This document shows, one piece after another, positions 36,092 to 44,142 of a stretch of 64,000 bases of DNA. Within the stretch, counting starts at the first letter, position 1. Every line of letters begins with the position of its first letter. The position numbers and the translations under genes were made by a program. Source of the stretch: Duganella margarita (GTDB lineage Bacteria > Pseudomonadota > Gammaproteobacteria > Burkholderiales > Burkholderiaceae_D); contig NZ_WWCS01000009.1 in the NCBI RefSeq assembly GCF_009857535.1, forward strand, positions 1-64,000, in the 5' to 3' direction. A model generated the notes under the pieces. That model made no database searches. It was given only the letters and a program-made list of their open reading frames with translations, and was not told the origin of the DNA.

Positions 36092-36364
36092 ATGACGCGA
36101 AAAGACTTCTGCCTCGTTGCCCACATCCTGCCGGTACGCCAGCGTACTTTCCACGCGCCGGCATCTCCACCGCCGCAGGCGACTGCGTTGCGGGTAGTGA
36201 ACCGGCAAGACGACCGCGCAGCCGCCATCATCGATGAAGGCGTCCGTTACCTGCTATTTCGAGGCAGCAATGCGGCCGTTGATTTTCTGTGCGAACAGGG
36301 GATCTCGCTGCGGATCATCGGGCGGGTCTTGTTCCGCCCCCACCTTCGCCGAGCTCGCGGCTAG
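36092..36364 (+). CDS. Hypothetical 90-residue protein
   Basis: The frame has 90 codons from ATG 36092 in an otherwise empty 367-bp interval between the molybdenum operon and dedA. The C-terminal half (DEGVRYLLFRGSNAAVDFLC, EQGISLRIIGRVL) looks protein-like, with a mixed helix/strand pattern. The N-terminal third has no clear features and no SD is seen. I do not recognise the family. It follows the long hairpin at 36014-36059, so it would need its own promoter. Confidence 0.4.
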   Translation: MTRKDFCLVAHILPVRQRTFHAPASPPPQATALRVVNRQDDRAAAIIDEGVRYLLFRGSNAAVDFLCEQGISLRIIGRVLFRPHLRRARG

Positions 36365-36373
36365 CGGCTAGCG

Positions 36374-37015
36374 TTACGCCACACGGCGCGAGCGCAGCCA
36401 GCCTACCACCGCCGGCATGATCGACAGCACCACAATACCCAGCACCACTGCCGTCAGGTTACGGCTGATCCACGGGATATTGCCGAACAGGTAGCCGGCC
36501 GCCAGCAGACTGCCAACCCACAGGAACCCGCCGGTGACGTTATAGGTGAAAAATACCTTGCGCGGCATCGAACCCAGCGCGGCCACGAACGGCGCCAGCG
36601 TGCGGACGATCGGCACGAAGCGCGCCAGGATGATCGTCTTGCCGCCGTGCGTGGTGAAGAACTGCTGTGTGTGCTGGATGTGCTCGGCCTTGACGAACGG
36701 TATCTTGCTGGTGTCCAAGGCCCGCCGCTTGAACCACGCGCCGATGCTGAAGTTGAGCGCATCGCCGGTCACGGCGGCGACGAACAGCAGCACGCACAGC
36801 GTCAGCGGATCGAGCAATCCCTTGGCTGCCAGCGCGCCGGCGATGAACAGCAGCGAATCGCCCGGCAGGAACGGCATGACGATCACGCCGGTTTCAATAA
36901 AGATCACCAGGAACAGAATCAGATAGACCCAGTCGCCATGCGCATCGATCAGCTCCAGCAAATGCGCATCCAGGTGGATGAACCATGCACTCAGGGTAAG
37001 CAGCAACTCTTCCAT
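36374..37015 (-). CDS. DedA-family inner-membrane protein
   Basis: The protein has 213 residues with about five hydrophobic segments. DedA marks are FIETGVIVMPFLPGDSLLFIAGAL, here read as ETGVIVMPFLPGDSLL, and the second half ARFVPIVRTLAPFVAALGSM with the conserved R..P.R motif. I use the ATG at 37015; a GTG sits one codon earlier, and AAGGA is 8 nt upstream of the ATG. DedA proteins act in membrane-lipid scrambling and proton-gradient-linked envelope maintenance. It is a single-gene unit. Confidence 0.92.
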   Translation of the reverse strand: MEELLLTLSAWFIHLDAHLLELIDAHGDWVYLILFLVIFIETGVIVMPFLPGDSLLFIAGALAAKGLLDPLTLCVLLFVAAVTGDALNFSIGAWFKRRALDTSKIPFVKAEHIQHTQQFFTTHGGKTIILARFVPIVRTLAPFVAALGSMPRKVFFTYNVTGGFLWVGSLLAAGYLFGNIPWISRNLTAVVLGIVVLSIMPAVVGWLRSRRVA

Positions 37016-37059
37016 CACGATCTTCCTTAATCAAGTTTCATCAATTGTAATGGAAAATA

Positions 37060-37089
37060 TATTAATGGAGGGTTAACGTATCTGTGCAA
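37060..37089 (-). promoter_or_regulatory. Sigma70-like promoter candidate for dedA
   Basis: Read on the minus strand, TTGCAC (37084-37089) and TTAATA (37060-37065) are spaced 18 bp. They lie about 45 nt upstream of the dedA start in an AT-rich stretch of a GC-rich region. Confidence 0.42.
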
Positions 37090-37149
37090 CGAGAAGGCAA
37101 AAGCGTCAGCGGAATGAGGAAATTATTTTATTGACGGCGCAGCGCGCGG

Positions 37150-38355
37150 CTAGTCGGTCATCGCGTATTTGCGGCAATGTTCAAGGTAGCCCGCTTCGTG
37201 GCTGGCGACCAGCTGGACAACGCTGTGCCATAACCAGTGCGGCGCGCCCGTCGATTTGGCCGACTGGCCCATCAGCTCGGTGAGCCAGGCATGGCGCGTG
37301 CCCGCATCCATTTGCCGGGCATGCGCGCTGCCGACCACATACGCCAGATAGCTGGCAGTCAGCACCGCATCCTCGATACCCAGCTGCTCGATCTCCAGCT
37401 TCAGGTCTTGCGGCAGCAGTTCGCGGACAAACACGCCGCGCTCCATGAATCGCCGCGCCACCATGCGCTCGCCCAAAGCCGGGGTCAGATTGCAGGCGCC
37501 TTCCAGCACGCGTTTGGCGTTATCGCGCGGCATGCTGACGCGGCGATAACGCGGGCTGGTCGCCGCCACCGCTTCCTTGATATCAATCAGACGCCGTGCC
37601 CCGCCGAAATCGACCAGCACCGCGTAACGCAGCAGACCCAGCGAGCTGCAGCCTTTGACCCAATAGGCGGCGTCGACCACCACGGGACGGCGCGTTATCT
37701 GGCCGGCTTCACTGCCCGTCACGCGCGAAAGGATGGCCGGATCGGCAAACATCTCTTCGATCGCAGACCGTTCGGCAGAACTGATCGGCCAGAAGTTTTT
37801 GCCCAAAGGGATGGCTTGCCGGCTGTCGATGGCGCGCTCGCGCGCCAAGATCTTCCATGAACGCTGCTGCGCCTGGCGCAAAGCCGTCTTGACCACCTGC
37901 GGCTTGACGAAAATCTCCTCGTGGCCCGGAAAAAACGCCCGCTGGTAGCCCAGCAGCATGTGCTGCAGCATGTGCGCGGTGACGATGCCAGGCAGCGACG
38001 ATCCGCGCGCGGCGCTGGCCAGCGACAAGCCGAGACGGATCAGATCGTGCGTGGGATTGCCGATCGTCGCCTGGTCAAAGTCGCGCAGGCGCAGCTGGAC
38101 TTTCCGCTGCGCGTCGGCCACCGGCCCCAGATTGCCGACATGGCAGTCGCCGCAGATCCAGATCGCCGGGCCACGCGGCAGGCGCTGCCCCGGCAATGAG
38201 TGCAGCCAGTCGTAGTACTGCGCGGTGTTGCCGCGCACGTAGGCATGCGGCGACCTCGCCATCTTCATGTCGCGGCGCTTGATCAAGGTGGCGCGGCGGT
38301 TATCCGGCGGCGGCAGGGATGAAATGTTGGCAGTGCGCGTCGTGACTTTTTCCAT
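37150..38355 (-). CDS. DUF2252 family protein (kinase-like fold)
   Basis: The protein has 401 residues starting at 38355 (MEKVTTRTANISSLPPPDNR); open frame continues 56 codons upstream into the opposing DUF2459 promoter region and is not likely coding. DUF2252 marks are MARSPHAYVRGNTAQYYDWL, IWICGDCHVGNLGPV, RDFDQATIGNPTHDLIRLGL and GSAHARQMD. The HGD-like GDCHVGN and FDxA motifs recall phosphotransferase (APH-like) active sites. No function is established for the family. It has no signal peptide. Confidence 0.87.
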   Translation of the reverse strand: MEKVTTRTANISSLPPPDNRRATLIKRRDMKMARSPHAYVRGNTAQYYDWLHSLPGQRLPRGPAIWICGDCHVGNLGPVADAQRKVQLRLRDFDQATIGNPTHDLIRLGLSLASAARGSSLPGIVTAHMLQHMLLGYQRAFFPGHEEIFVKPQVVKTALRQAQQRSWKILARERAIDSRQAIPLGKNFWPISSAERSAIEEMFADPAILSRVTGSEAGQITRRPVVVDAAYWVKGCSSLGLLRYAVLVDFGGARRLIDIKEAVAATSPRYRRVSMPRDNAKRVLEGACNLTPALGERMVARRFMERGVFVRELLPQDLKLEIEQLGIEDAVLTASYLAYVVGSAHARQMDAGTRHAWLTELMGQSAKSTGAPHWLWHSVVQLVASHEAGYLEHCRKYAMTD

Positions 38356-38462
38356 GGCTTGAGTGTGCCTGAAAGTGCATACCAGCAGCGTGCGCTTACT
38401 GACGCCCGCAGAAAAAAACTGCCCTGCGGTAAAATTGCCGACTTTTACGCCAGTATCCGCCC

Positions 38463-39125
38463 ATGAGATTGATCGCCCTGCTCGCTCCGCTTCTGCTGCT
38501 GGCCGCCTGCGCCGGCACGCCAAGTCGCGCCGACCTGCCGAAGGAAGCCGCGCCCCACACCATCCACGTGGTGCAGTACGGCTGGCATACAGCCCTGCTG
38601 TTTGACGGCAAAGACATTCTCGCCCGAAGCACCAAGCTGGCGCAGGATTTCAAGGACCACAAATACATGCTGATCGGCTGGGGCGATGGTGGGTATTTTG
38701 TCGACGAAGATCCCGGCGTGTCGCAGGCGGTCAAGGCGCTGGTGGCGTCCGACTACCCCGCCTTGCAGGCCGGCGGGCGCGCAACCAATCCGCCGCTGGG
38801 CGTGGCGCCGGGCGACAGCATTCCGCTGGCGATCACCGAGCGGGGCTACAACCAGCTGGTCGCCTACATCGACCGCAGCATCGCCACCGGCGCGGATGGC
38901 AAGCCCGTCTACCTCGGCAAGCGGCTGGCCAACCTCAATCTGTTTTACAAAGGCACCGGCAACTATAGCCTGCTCAACAACTGCAACTCGTGGGTGGTGG
39001 GCGCGCTGCGCGCGGCGGAACTGCCTGTCTCCGGCTTCAACCTGACCGCGCGCAGCGTTTTCGATCAAGCCCGGCGCATCTCCGAACTGCAACAGGCAGA
39101 TCGCTCCGGCGCCCGGCCGGAATAA
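38463..39125 (+). CDS. DUF2459 family lipoprotein
   Basis: This 220-residue lipoprotein has a short signal and lipobox LLAAC (Cys16). DUF2459 marks are HVVQYGWHTALLF, LIGWGDGGYFVDE and LLNNCNSWVVGALRAAELPV, which include a conserved Cys and His that could form a catalytic pair. The family is unstudied; the NlpC/P60-like Cys/His placement is suggestive only. It is convergent to the FGE gene, 11 nt apart. Confidence 0.85.
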   Translation: MRLIALLAPLLLLAACAGTPSRADLPKEAAPHTIHVVQYGWHTALLFDGKDILARSTKLAQDFKDHKYMLIGWGDGGYFVDEDPGVSQAVKALVASDYPALQAGGRATNPPLGVAPGDSIPLAITERGYNQLVAYIDRSIATGADGKPVYLGKRLANLNLFYKGTGNYSLLNNCNSWVVGALRAAELPVSGFNLTARSVFDQARRISELQQADRSGARPE

Positions 39126-39136
39126 ACGGATGCGCG

Positions 39137-40156
39137 TCACTCCCGGCGCACCGTCCGGAAACCGATGTGGGCCGCCGCCAGATTGCGTTCCTGCGACTCG
39201 CGCGCCGAAGCCCGGTAGCGCACGCAGTAGTCCGGCGCGCACAGGAACGAGCCGCCCTTGATCACCATCGCAGCATCGGACGCGTGCGCCGCTCCGGCAG
39301 CGACAGCAGTGTCGCCGTTGGCATGCGGCTGGCGCGGTCCGGTGTAGGGATCGGCTGTCCACTCCCAGGCATTGCCGATCATGTCGTACAAGCCAAAAGC
39401 GTTGGCGGCGTAGCAGCCGACCGGCGCCAGGCCGGCATGACCGTCTGCGCCGGCGTCCAGCAGCGGAAACGAGCCTTGCCAATAGTTGGCGATAGGTTTG
39501 CCTTGCGCGTCGGTCGGCGCGGTGTCGAGCTGGTCGTCACTGCGGCCGGCTTTGCCCGCGTACTCCCATTCGGCCTCGGTGGGCAGATCCCGGCCCAGCC
39601 AGCGCGCGTAGGCCAGCGCATCGGCCTGGGTAACCAGCGTTACTGGCAGATGGCCGCCGGCCGGCTGCGCGCCGCGCCATTGCGCGCCTTTCTGCAACGT
39701 CCACCAGGCGTACGGACGCTGCGTGAGCTCCTCGGCGGTTGGCGTATGGAACACCACGCCGGCGTCCTGCTTTTCGGCGTCCGTCACATAACCCGTGGCC
39801 GCCACAAACGCGGCAAACTGGGCTTGCGTGACTTCGGTGCGGTCGATCCAGAAACTCTTGACGCGCACCAGGCCGGGCTGCGCCGGCCGCTCGTCGGCAT
39901 AGCCGCGCTCGCTACCGAAGACGAACCTGCCGGCGGCGATGCGCACCATGCCGGCGTGCGCATCCTTGCCCCAGCCAACCGGCAAGCCGCTGTAGGCGGC
40001 GCAGGACTGCTCGTTGCCCAGTGCCGGGGCCGGTGGCGTGCCGGTCAGCGCCGTGCTGACGCTTGGCAGCAGCAGCCATCCCAGCACAGCCAGCAGCACC
40101 GCCACGCCTGCGCCTGCGCCTAGCGTCAGGCGCAGGCCACGAGGTACCAGAGACAT
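39137..40156 (-). CDS. Formylglycine-generating enzyme (SUMF1 family), with N-terminal membrane/signal segment
   Basis: This 339-residue enzyme converts a sulfatase Cys to formylglycine. The active-site pair C306/C311 sits in GGSFLCAPDYCVRYRASAR, with the spacing of human FGE Cys336/Cys341. Other marks are FWIDRTEVTQAQFAAFVAAT, RDLPTEAEWEYAGKAG and DMIGNAWEWTADPY. A hydrophobic N-terminal segment (LGAGAGVAVLLAVLGWLL, about 12-30) indicates export or anchoring, whereas many bacterial FGEs are cytosolic. Its ATG overlaps the sulfatase TGA by one base (TGATG), so the two are coupled and the sulfatase upstream is its likely substrate. Confidence 0.92.
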   Translation of the reverse strand: MSLVPRGLRLTLGAGAGVAVLLAVLGWLLLPSVSTALTGTPPAPALGNEQSCAAYSGLPVGWGKDAHAGMVRIAAGRFVFGSERGYADERPAQPGLVRVKSFWIDRTEVTQAQFAAFVAATGYVTDAEKQDAGVVFHTPTAEELTQRPYAWWTLQKGAQWRGAQPAGGHLPVTLVTQADALAYARWLGRDLPTEAEWEYAGKAGRSDDQLDTAPTDAQGKPIANYWQGSFPLLDAGADGHAGLAPVGCYAANAFGLYDMIGNAWEWTADPYTGPRQPHANGDTAVAAGAAHASDAAMVIKGGSFLCAPDYCVRYRASARESQERNLAAAHIGFRTVRRE

Positions 40157-42099
40157 CAGTAGTAGCCTTGCGGTTTCAGCGGTTCGACGCCGCCGACGCG
40201 GGTCATGAATTGCTGCCATTGCAGCACCATGCCGCTGGTCACTGTGGGATTTTGCGCCGACACGTCGCTGGTCTCGCCGCGGTCATGCGTCAAATCGTAC
40301 AGCTCCCAATGACCATCGAGCGCGCCGACAGGCGGCTCATTCCACAACGCCTTCCACTTGCCGTCGCCGCTGATCAGGAAAGCGCGACCGTAAGACTCGT
40401 GCCCCAGCGGATCACTGCGTACCGCCTGCGCGCTGCCTTCCAGCAGCGGCAGCAAGGACTTGCCGGTGACCGGATAGACATTGCGGCCGCTGTAGACCAC
40501 CTTGCCCAGGTTGTGGTCTACGCCAGCGGCGTCGACAGCTTTAGGCGCGGCCTCGCTCGGCAAGGGGATGCCGGCCAGCGCCAGGAAAGTGGCGGTGTTG
40601 TCGGTCACGTGCGTCAACGCGCTCAGGTCAGGCAGGCGCGCGGTTTGCCCCGGCAGCTTCACAATCAATGGCGTCGAGACGCTGCCTTCGCCGGCGTAGC
40701 CCTTGGTCAGACGGAACGGCGTGGCGCTGACCTCGGCCCAGCGCAAGCCATATTGCAGCCGCTTGGCCGCTTGCGCGCCATTGTCGGTGCCCAGCGCGGA
40801 ATAGACCGGCTCGGTGGCGTTGGCTTCATCGGTTGCCTTCGGATCAGCGCCGCTGTCGATCGGCCAACCTTCGGCGCCATTATCCGACTGGAACATGACG
40901 TAGGTGTTGTCGTATTCGCCGATATCCTTCAGATGCTGGATCAGCAGGCCGATGTTGTGGTCGAGATTGTCGACCATGCCGGCGTAGATTTCCATATAGC
41001 GCGCCTGGGCTTTTTTCTCCAGCGGCGTCAGGCTGCCCCACTTCTTGTTCACTTTACCTGCGCCGTATTCCGTGTAGCCCTGCGCCACGCCATTGTTGGC
41101 GTTGATGTATTTGGCGCCGGCCTTGCCGTAGCCCGAGGTGGCGGGCGTGGCAGCCAGGGTTTCCGGCGCGCCCTCGTACGGCTTGAAGTCGGCCGGCACC
41201 AGACCCAGCTGCTTTTGGCGGGCGATGCGGGCATTACGCACGGCGTCGTAACCGGCATCGTATTTGCCCTTGTACTTGGACAACCACGGTTCCGACACCT
41301 GCAGCGGCCAGTGCGGCGAGGTGTAGGCAGCGTAAGCGAAGAACGGCTTGCCGTCTGCCTTATGCTGGTCGATATAGGAAATCAGGCGCTTGGTATAGAA
41401 ATCGGTGGAGTAGAACGGTTCAGCCCCCGTGCCGCCTGGTTGGCCCGGCTGGCCCGGCTGCACAAACTTGCCGTCCTCCGTGTAATTGCTGGAGCCTTCT
41501 TTTTCGTGCGCATAGTGATTGCTGGCGGCGCCGGCCAGCAGCGCGTAGCTGTGCTCGAAGCCCCACTGGTCGGGCGTCTTGCCGGCGGTGGTCACGGCGC
41601 CGCCGGCGATGGCGGAACCCAGGTGCCACTTGCCGGCCATATAGGTATGGTAGCCGCCGTCGCGCAGCAGCTGGGCGAACGACAGCGCACTCTCGTTCAG
41701 AAATCCTTCGTAGCCGGGCAAGCCTTTGCGCTCGTCGTTCGGCGCGCCCATATTGCCTTCGCCGACCAGATGGTGGTCGGTGCCGGAGACCAGCATGGCG
41801 CGCGTGATGGCGCACACGGTACCGGTGTGGTGATTGGTCAGCAAACGCCCCTGCTTTACGAGCGCGTCCAGATTGGGCGTCTCGATCTCGCCACCGAAGG
41901 CGCCGATGTCCGAGTAGCCGAGGTCATCGGCCATGATGTACAGGATGTTGGGCTTTTTCTTGACGACCGGGGCTGGTGCGGCTGCGGTCTGCGGCGGCAA
42001 AGCGGAATCACCGCAGCCGGCCAGGATCAGGGCACTGGTGATGGCGAGGCCCAGCATCCCGTGTTGCACGGTGCGCTGTATGCGTGGAGCGAGTGTCAT
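40156..42099 (-). CDS. AtsA-like arylsulfatase lipoprotein with altered activation motif (CAITR)
   Basis: This is a type I sulfatase of 647 residues, starting at 42099 (MTLAPRIQRT; SD AAGGAAATCC). The lipobox LILAGC (Cys29) makes it a lipoprotein. It has the metal site MADDLGYSDIGAFGGE, TGTDHHLVGEGNM, MAGKWHLGS, SPHWPLQ and FQSDNGAEGWP, all matching Pseudomonas AtsA. The modified-Cys motif should be CxPxR; here C96-A-I-T-R100 has Ile in place of Pro. The codons are unambiguous (TGC GCC ATC ACG CGC). FGE follows in the same operon. It probably still hydrolyses a sulfate ester, but whether C96 is converted is open. Confidence 0.9.
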   Translation of the reverse strand: MTLAPRIQRTVQHGMLGLAITSALILAGCGDSALPPQTAAAPAPVVKKKPNILYIMADDLGYSDIGAFGGEIETPNLDALVKQGRLLTNHHTGTVCAITRAMLVSGTDHHLVGEGNMGAPNDERKGLPGYEGFLNESALSFAQLLRDGGYHTYMAGKWHLGSAIAGGAVTTAGKTPDQWGFEHSYALLAGAASNHYAHEKEGSSNYTEDGKFVQPGQPGQPGGTGAEPFYSTDFYTKRLISYIDQHKADGKPFFAYAAYTSPHWPLQVSEPWLSKYKGKYDAGYDAVRNARIARQKQLGLVPADFKPYEGAPETLAATPATSGYGKAGAKYINANNGVAQGYTEYGAGKVNKKWGSLTPLEKKAQARYMEIYAGMVDNLDHNIGLLIQHLKDIGEYDNTYVMFQSDNGAEGWPIDSGADPKATDEANATEPVYSALGTDNGAQAAKRLQYGLRWAEVSATPFRLTKGYAGEGSVSTPLIVKLPGQTARLPDLSALTHVTDNTATFLALAGIPLPSEAAPKAVDAAGVDHNLGKVVYSGRNVYPVTGKSLLPLLEGSAQAVRSDPLGHESYGRAFLISGDGKWKALWNEPPVGALDGHWELYDLTHDRGETSDVSAQNPTVTSGMVLQWQQFMTRVGGVEPLKPQGYY

Positions 42100-42169
42100 G
42101 GATTTCCTTGCAGTCGAATTGTGCAAAGAATAATTGCTGAGCGCGAGATAACAAACGAAGCATTTCGCG

Positions 42170-43501
42170 TTACCTCATGCGCGTAACGGATATATAACTG
42201 GTCGCCCCTATCGCTCCAACATCGTGTGAGGCCGCCGGCCACGGCGCACTGGCATCACGGCAAGTTATGGGCGCAAATCGATCCGCCGGATCGCCGTCGA
42301 TCGTAGCGATGATCGGCCTTTCTTCCGATGACATCCAGCGCAATGTCGGCCACCAACGCTGCGCGTCTTCAGGCCTTGGCGCAGTGGGTTCGACGGATTG
42401 GCCGGGCCGTGGCGTGATCACCGCCAGGCTGGTGCAGCGCGCTGCGGCCAATACGCGCTCAACCGGTTCGGTCCACCCATGCGGCGCCAATTTGAATAAA
42501 CCCCAATGTACCGGCAGCAGCCTACGCGCCTTGACTTGCTTCGCAGCCAGCACCGCCTGTTCTGGGCCGAGGTGCGCATCAGGCCAGGCGTCGCTGTATT
42601 GACCGGCCTCGATCAGCGCCAGATCGAAAGGGCCATAGCGCCTTCCGATTTCTGTCATCGCGTTTTGCAACCCGGTGTCGCCGGAAAAGTAGACCCGGTG
42701 CTGCGGCCCGCGCAATGCGTAGCCGCCCCACAACGTGTGGTCGCTGCGCGGATTAAGACGCCCCGACGAATGCCGCGCAGGGACGAGCGACACCTCGAGC
42801 GCGCCGACCCGGGTCGATTGCCACCAGCCGAGTTCCACGATGCGCGCTGGCGCAATGCCCCAGCGCTCCAATCGCGCTCCGACGCCCAGCGGCACGATGA
42901 ACAGATTGGACCAATGCCGCATCGCCACAATGGTGGCCTCGTCCAGGTGGTCATAATGGTCATGCGAGATAAGGACCGCGTCGATGCGTGGGAACTGCGA
43001 CAGTGCGATCGTTGGGGCGTACCAGCGACGCGGGCCAAGCCAGCCGACAGGCGATGCGCGCTCACTCCAGATCGGGTCAGTGAGGATGCGGACGCCATCA
43101 ATCTCCAGCAAGGTGGAAGAGTGACCGAACCAGGTGACGCGTAAGCCGCTGTCGGGCGACCTTGCCAGCAAGGCTGGATCCGTCAACGCGACGGCAACTG
43201 GTAAAACAGGCACGTCTTCCGGCGCGCCGGATAGCGCTTGCAGCAGCGCCTTGGGAAGATCGGTGTGACTGGGCTCGGCATTGCGGAAGCGGCCGTCGCG
43301 CCACTCGGGAGAACCTTCGATCACCGCTGTCCGGTCATCGCTGAATCTCGTCTCCCATGCCTGGCAGCCCGACAGCATCGACGACCACACAAGCGCCCCA
43401 ATGACGAAAATCGACGACTTTCCCCATCCTATGACAACCAACAGCGGAGATTGCTTCATGAGGCATTGCAGGTACGGGCCGATGAGGTATGGTTTGCTCA
43501 T
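42170..43501 (-). CDS. MBL-fold metallo-hydrolase lipoprotein (NAPE-PLD/UlaG-like)
   Basis: This metallo-beta-lactamase-fold protein has about 443 residues. The motif is ISHDHYDHLD (HxHxDH), with further ligands in VPARHSSG, YFSGDTGL and LPVHWGLF. VTWFGHSSTLLEIDGVRILTDPI is typical of the NAPE-phospholipase-D-like branch. The start at 43501 overlaps the DUF2306 stop (ATGA). Met15 (MKQSPLLVVIGWGK) would also give a clean signal ending in the lipobox-like LSGC. The C-terminal ~70 residues lie beyond the usual fold. Last gene of an MDR-DUF2306-MBL operon. Confidence 0.85.
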   Translation of the reverse strand: MSKPYLIGPYLQCLMKQSPLLVVIGWGKSSIFVIGALVWSSMLSGCQAWETRFSDDRTAVIEGSPEWRDGRFRNAEPSHTDLPKALLQALSGAPEDVPVLPVAVALTDPALLARSPDSGLRVTWFGHSSTLLEIDGVRILTDPIWSERASPVGWLGPRRWYAPTIALSQFPRIDAVLISHDHYDHLDEATIVAMRHWSNLFIVPLGVGARLERWGIAPARIVELGWWQSTRVGALEVSLVPARHSSGRLNPRSDHTLWGGYALRGPQHRVYFSGDTGLQNAMTEIGRRYGPFDLALIEAGQYSDAWPDAHLGPEQAVLAAKQVKARRLLPVHWGLFKLAPHGWTEPVERVLAAARCTSLAVITPRPGQSVEPTAPRPEDAQRWWPTLRWMSSEERPIIATIDGDPADRFAPITCRDASAPWPAASHDVGAIGATSYISVTRMR

Positions 43502-44142
43502 TTTTCTGCGTACCCGCGGCGGCCAAGGTACCATTCGGCAAACAGGATATTCGGCACCCAGCATAGCCACGCAACCACTTGATAGACAGCCAGGAAGTCA
43601 AGCGACAGCAGGCCCGAGAGTGGCAGGTACAGCCGCAAAGTCACAGCCGCCAGCGTCAGTGCAAAGGAGCGGATCATCCATTGACGGTGAGCAGTTACGC
43701 GGTTTTTTCGTATCTGATGCACCGCGATACCGGTGGTCATCAGCCACGCGCTGCCGAGGGCGCCGAAACCGGCGCCGGCGATTGCTCCCGCCGACGTGCC
43801 TGCCGCCAGCACCAGCCCCGACACGCCGCCGACCAAGCAACCGAGCACATACAAACGGCCGCCGACACGATGCAAGCCAGGCCAGCGTGCACGTATCGCT
43901 GGCAGAAACTGCGTAGCGCCCAGCAGCAACGCCAACGCCGCACCTGCCGCATGCACCTTGATCCAGGGATTGAAGTAGCGGTTCAAAGCGGTCACTTCGG
44001 GAACCGGCCCTTTGCCAGGCAGGTAGCGCAAGGAGACGAGCGCGATAATGGTGCTGATCAGCGCCATGCCGCTCCAGGCGATCCAGCGCCATGCCGGCAT
44101 CCTCTGCGTGCTGCCGGCTGCCACCGCAGTCGGCGCTGTCAC
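43498..44142 (-). CDS. DUF2306 family membrane protein
   Basis: The protein has 214 residues with about six TM helices. It starts at GTG 44142, which overlaps the MDR stop (GTGA). The conserved DUF2306 pattern is HRVGGRLYVLGCLVGGVSGL, with HAAGAALALLLGATQF before it and HRQWMIRSFALTLAAVTLRL after. The His and Arg residues at helix ends are family-conserved, and haem or quinone binding has been suggested only by analogy. It sits between an MDR oxidoreductase and an MBL hydrolase in one operon. Function unknown. Confidence 0.87.
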   Translation of the reverse strand: MTAPTAVAAGSTQRMPAWRWIAWSGMALISTIIALVSLRYLPGKGPVPEVTALNRYFNPWIKVHAAGAALALLLGATQFLPAIRARWPGLHRVGGRLYVLGCLVGGVSGLVLAAGTSAGAIAGAGFGALGSAWLMTTGIAVHQIRKNRVTAHRQWMIRSFALTLAAVTLRLYLPLSGLLSLDFLAVYQVVAWLCWVPNILFAEWYLGRRGYAEK

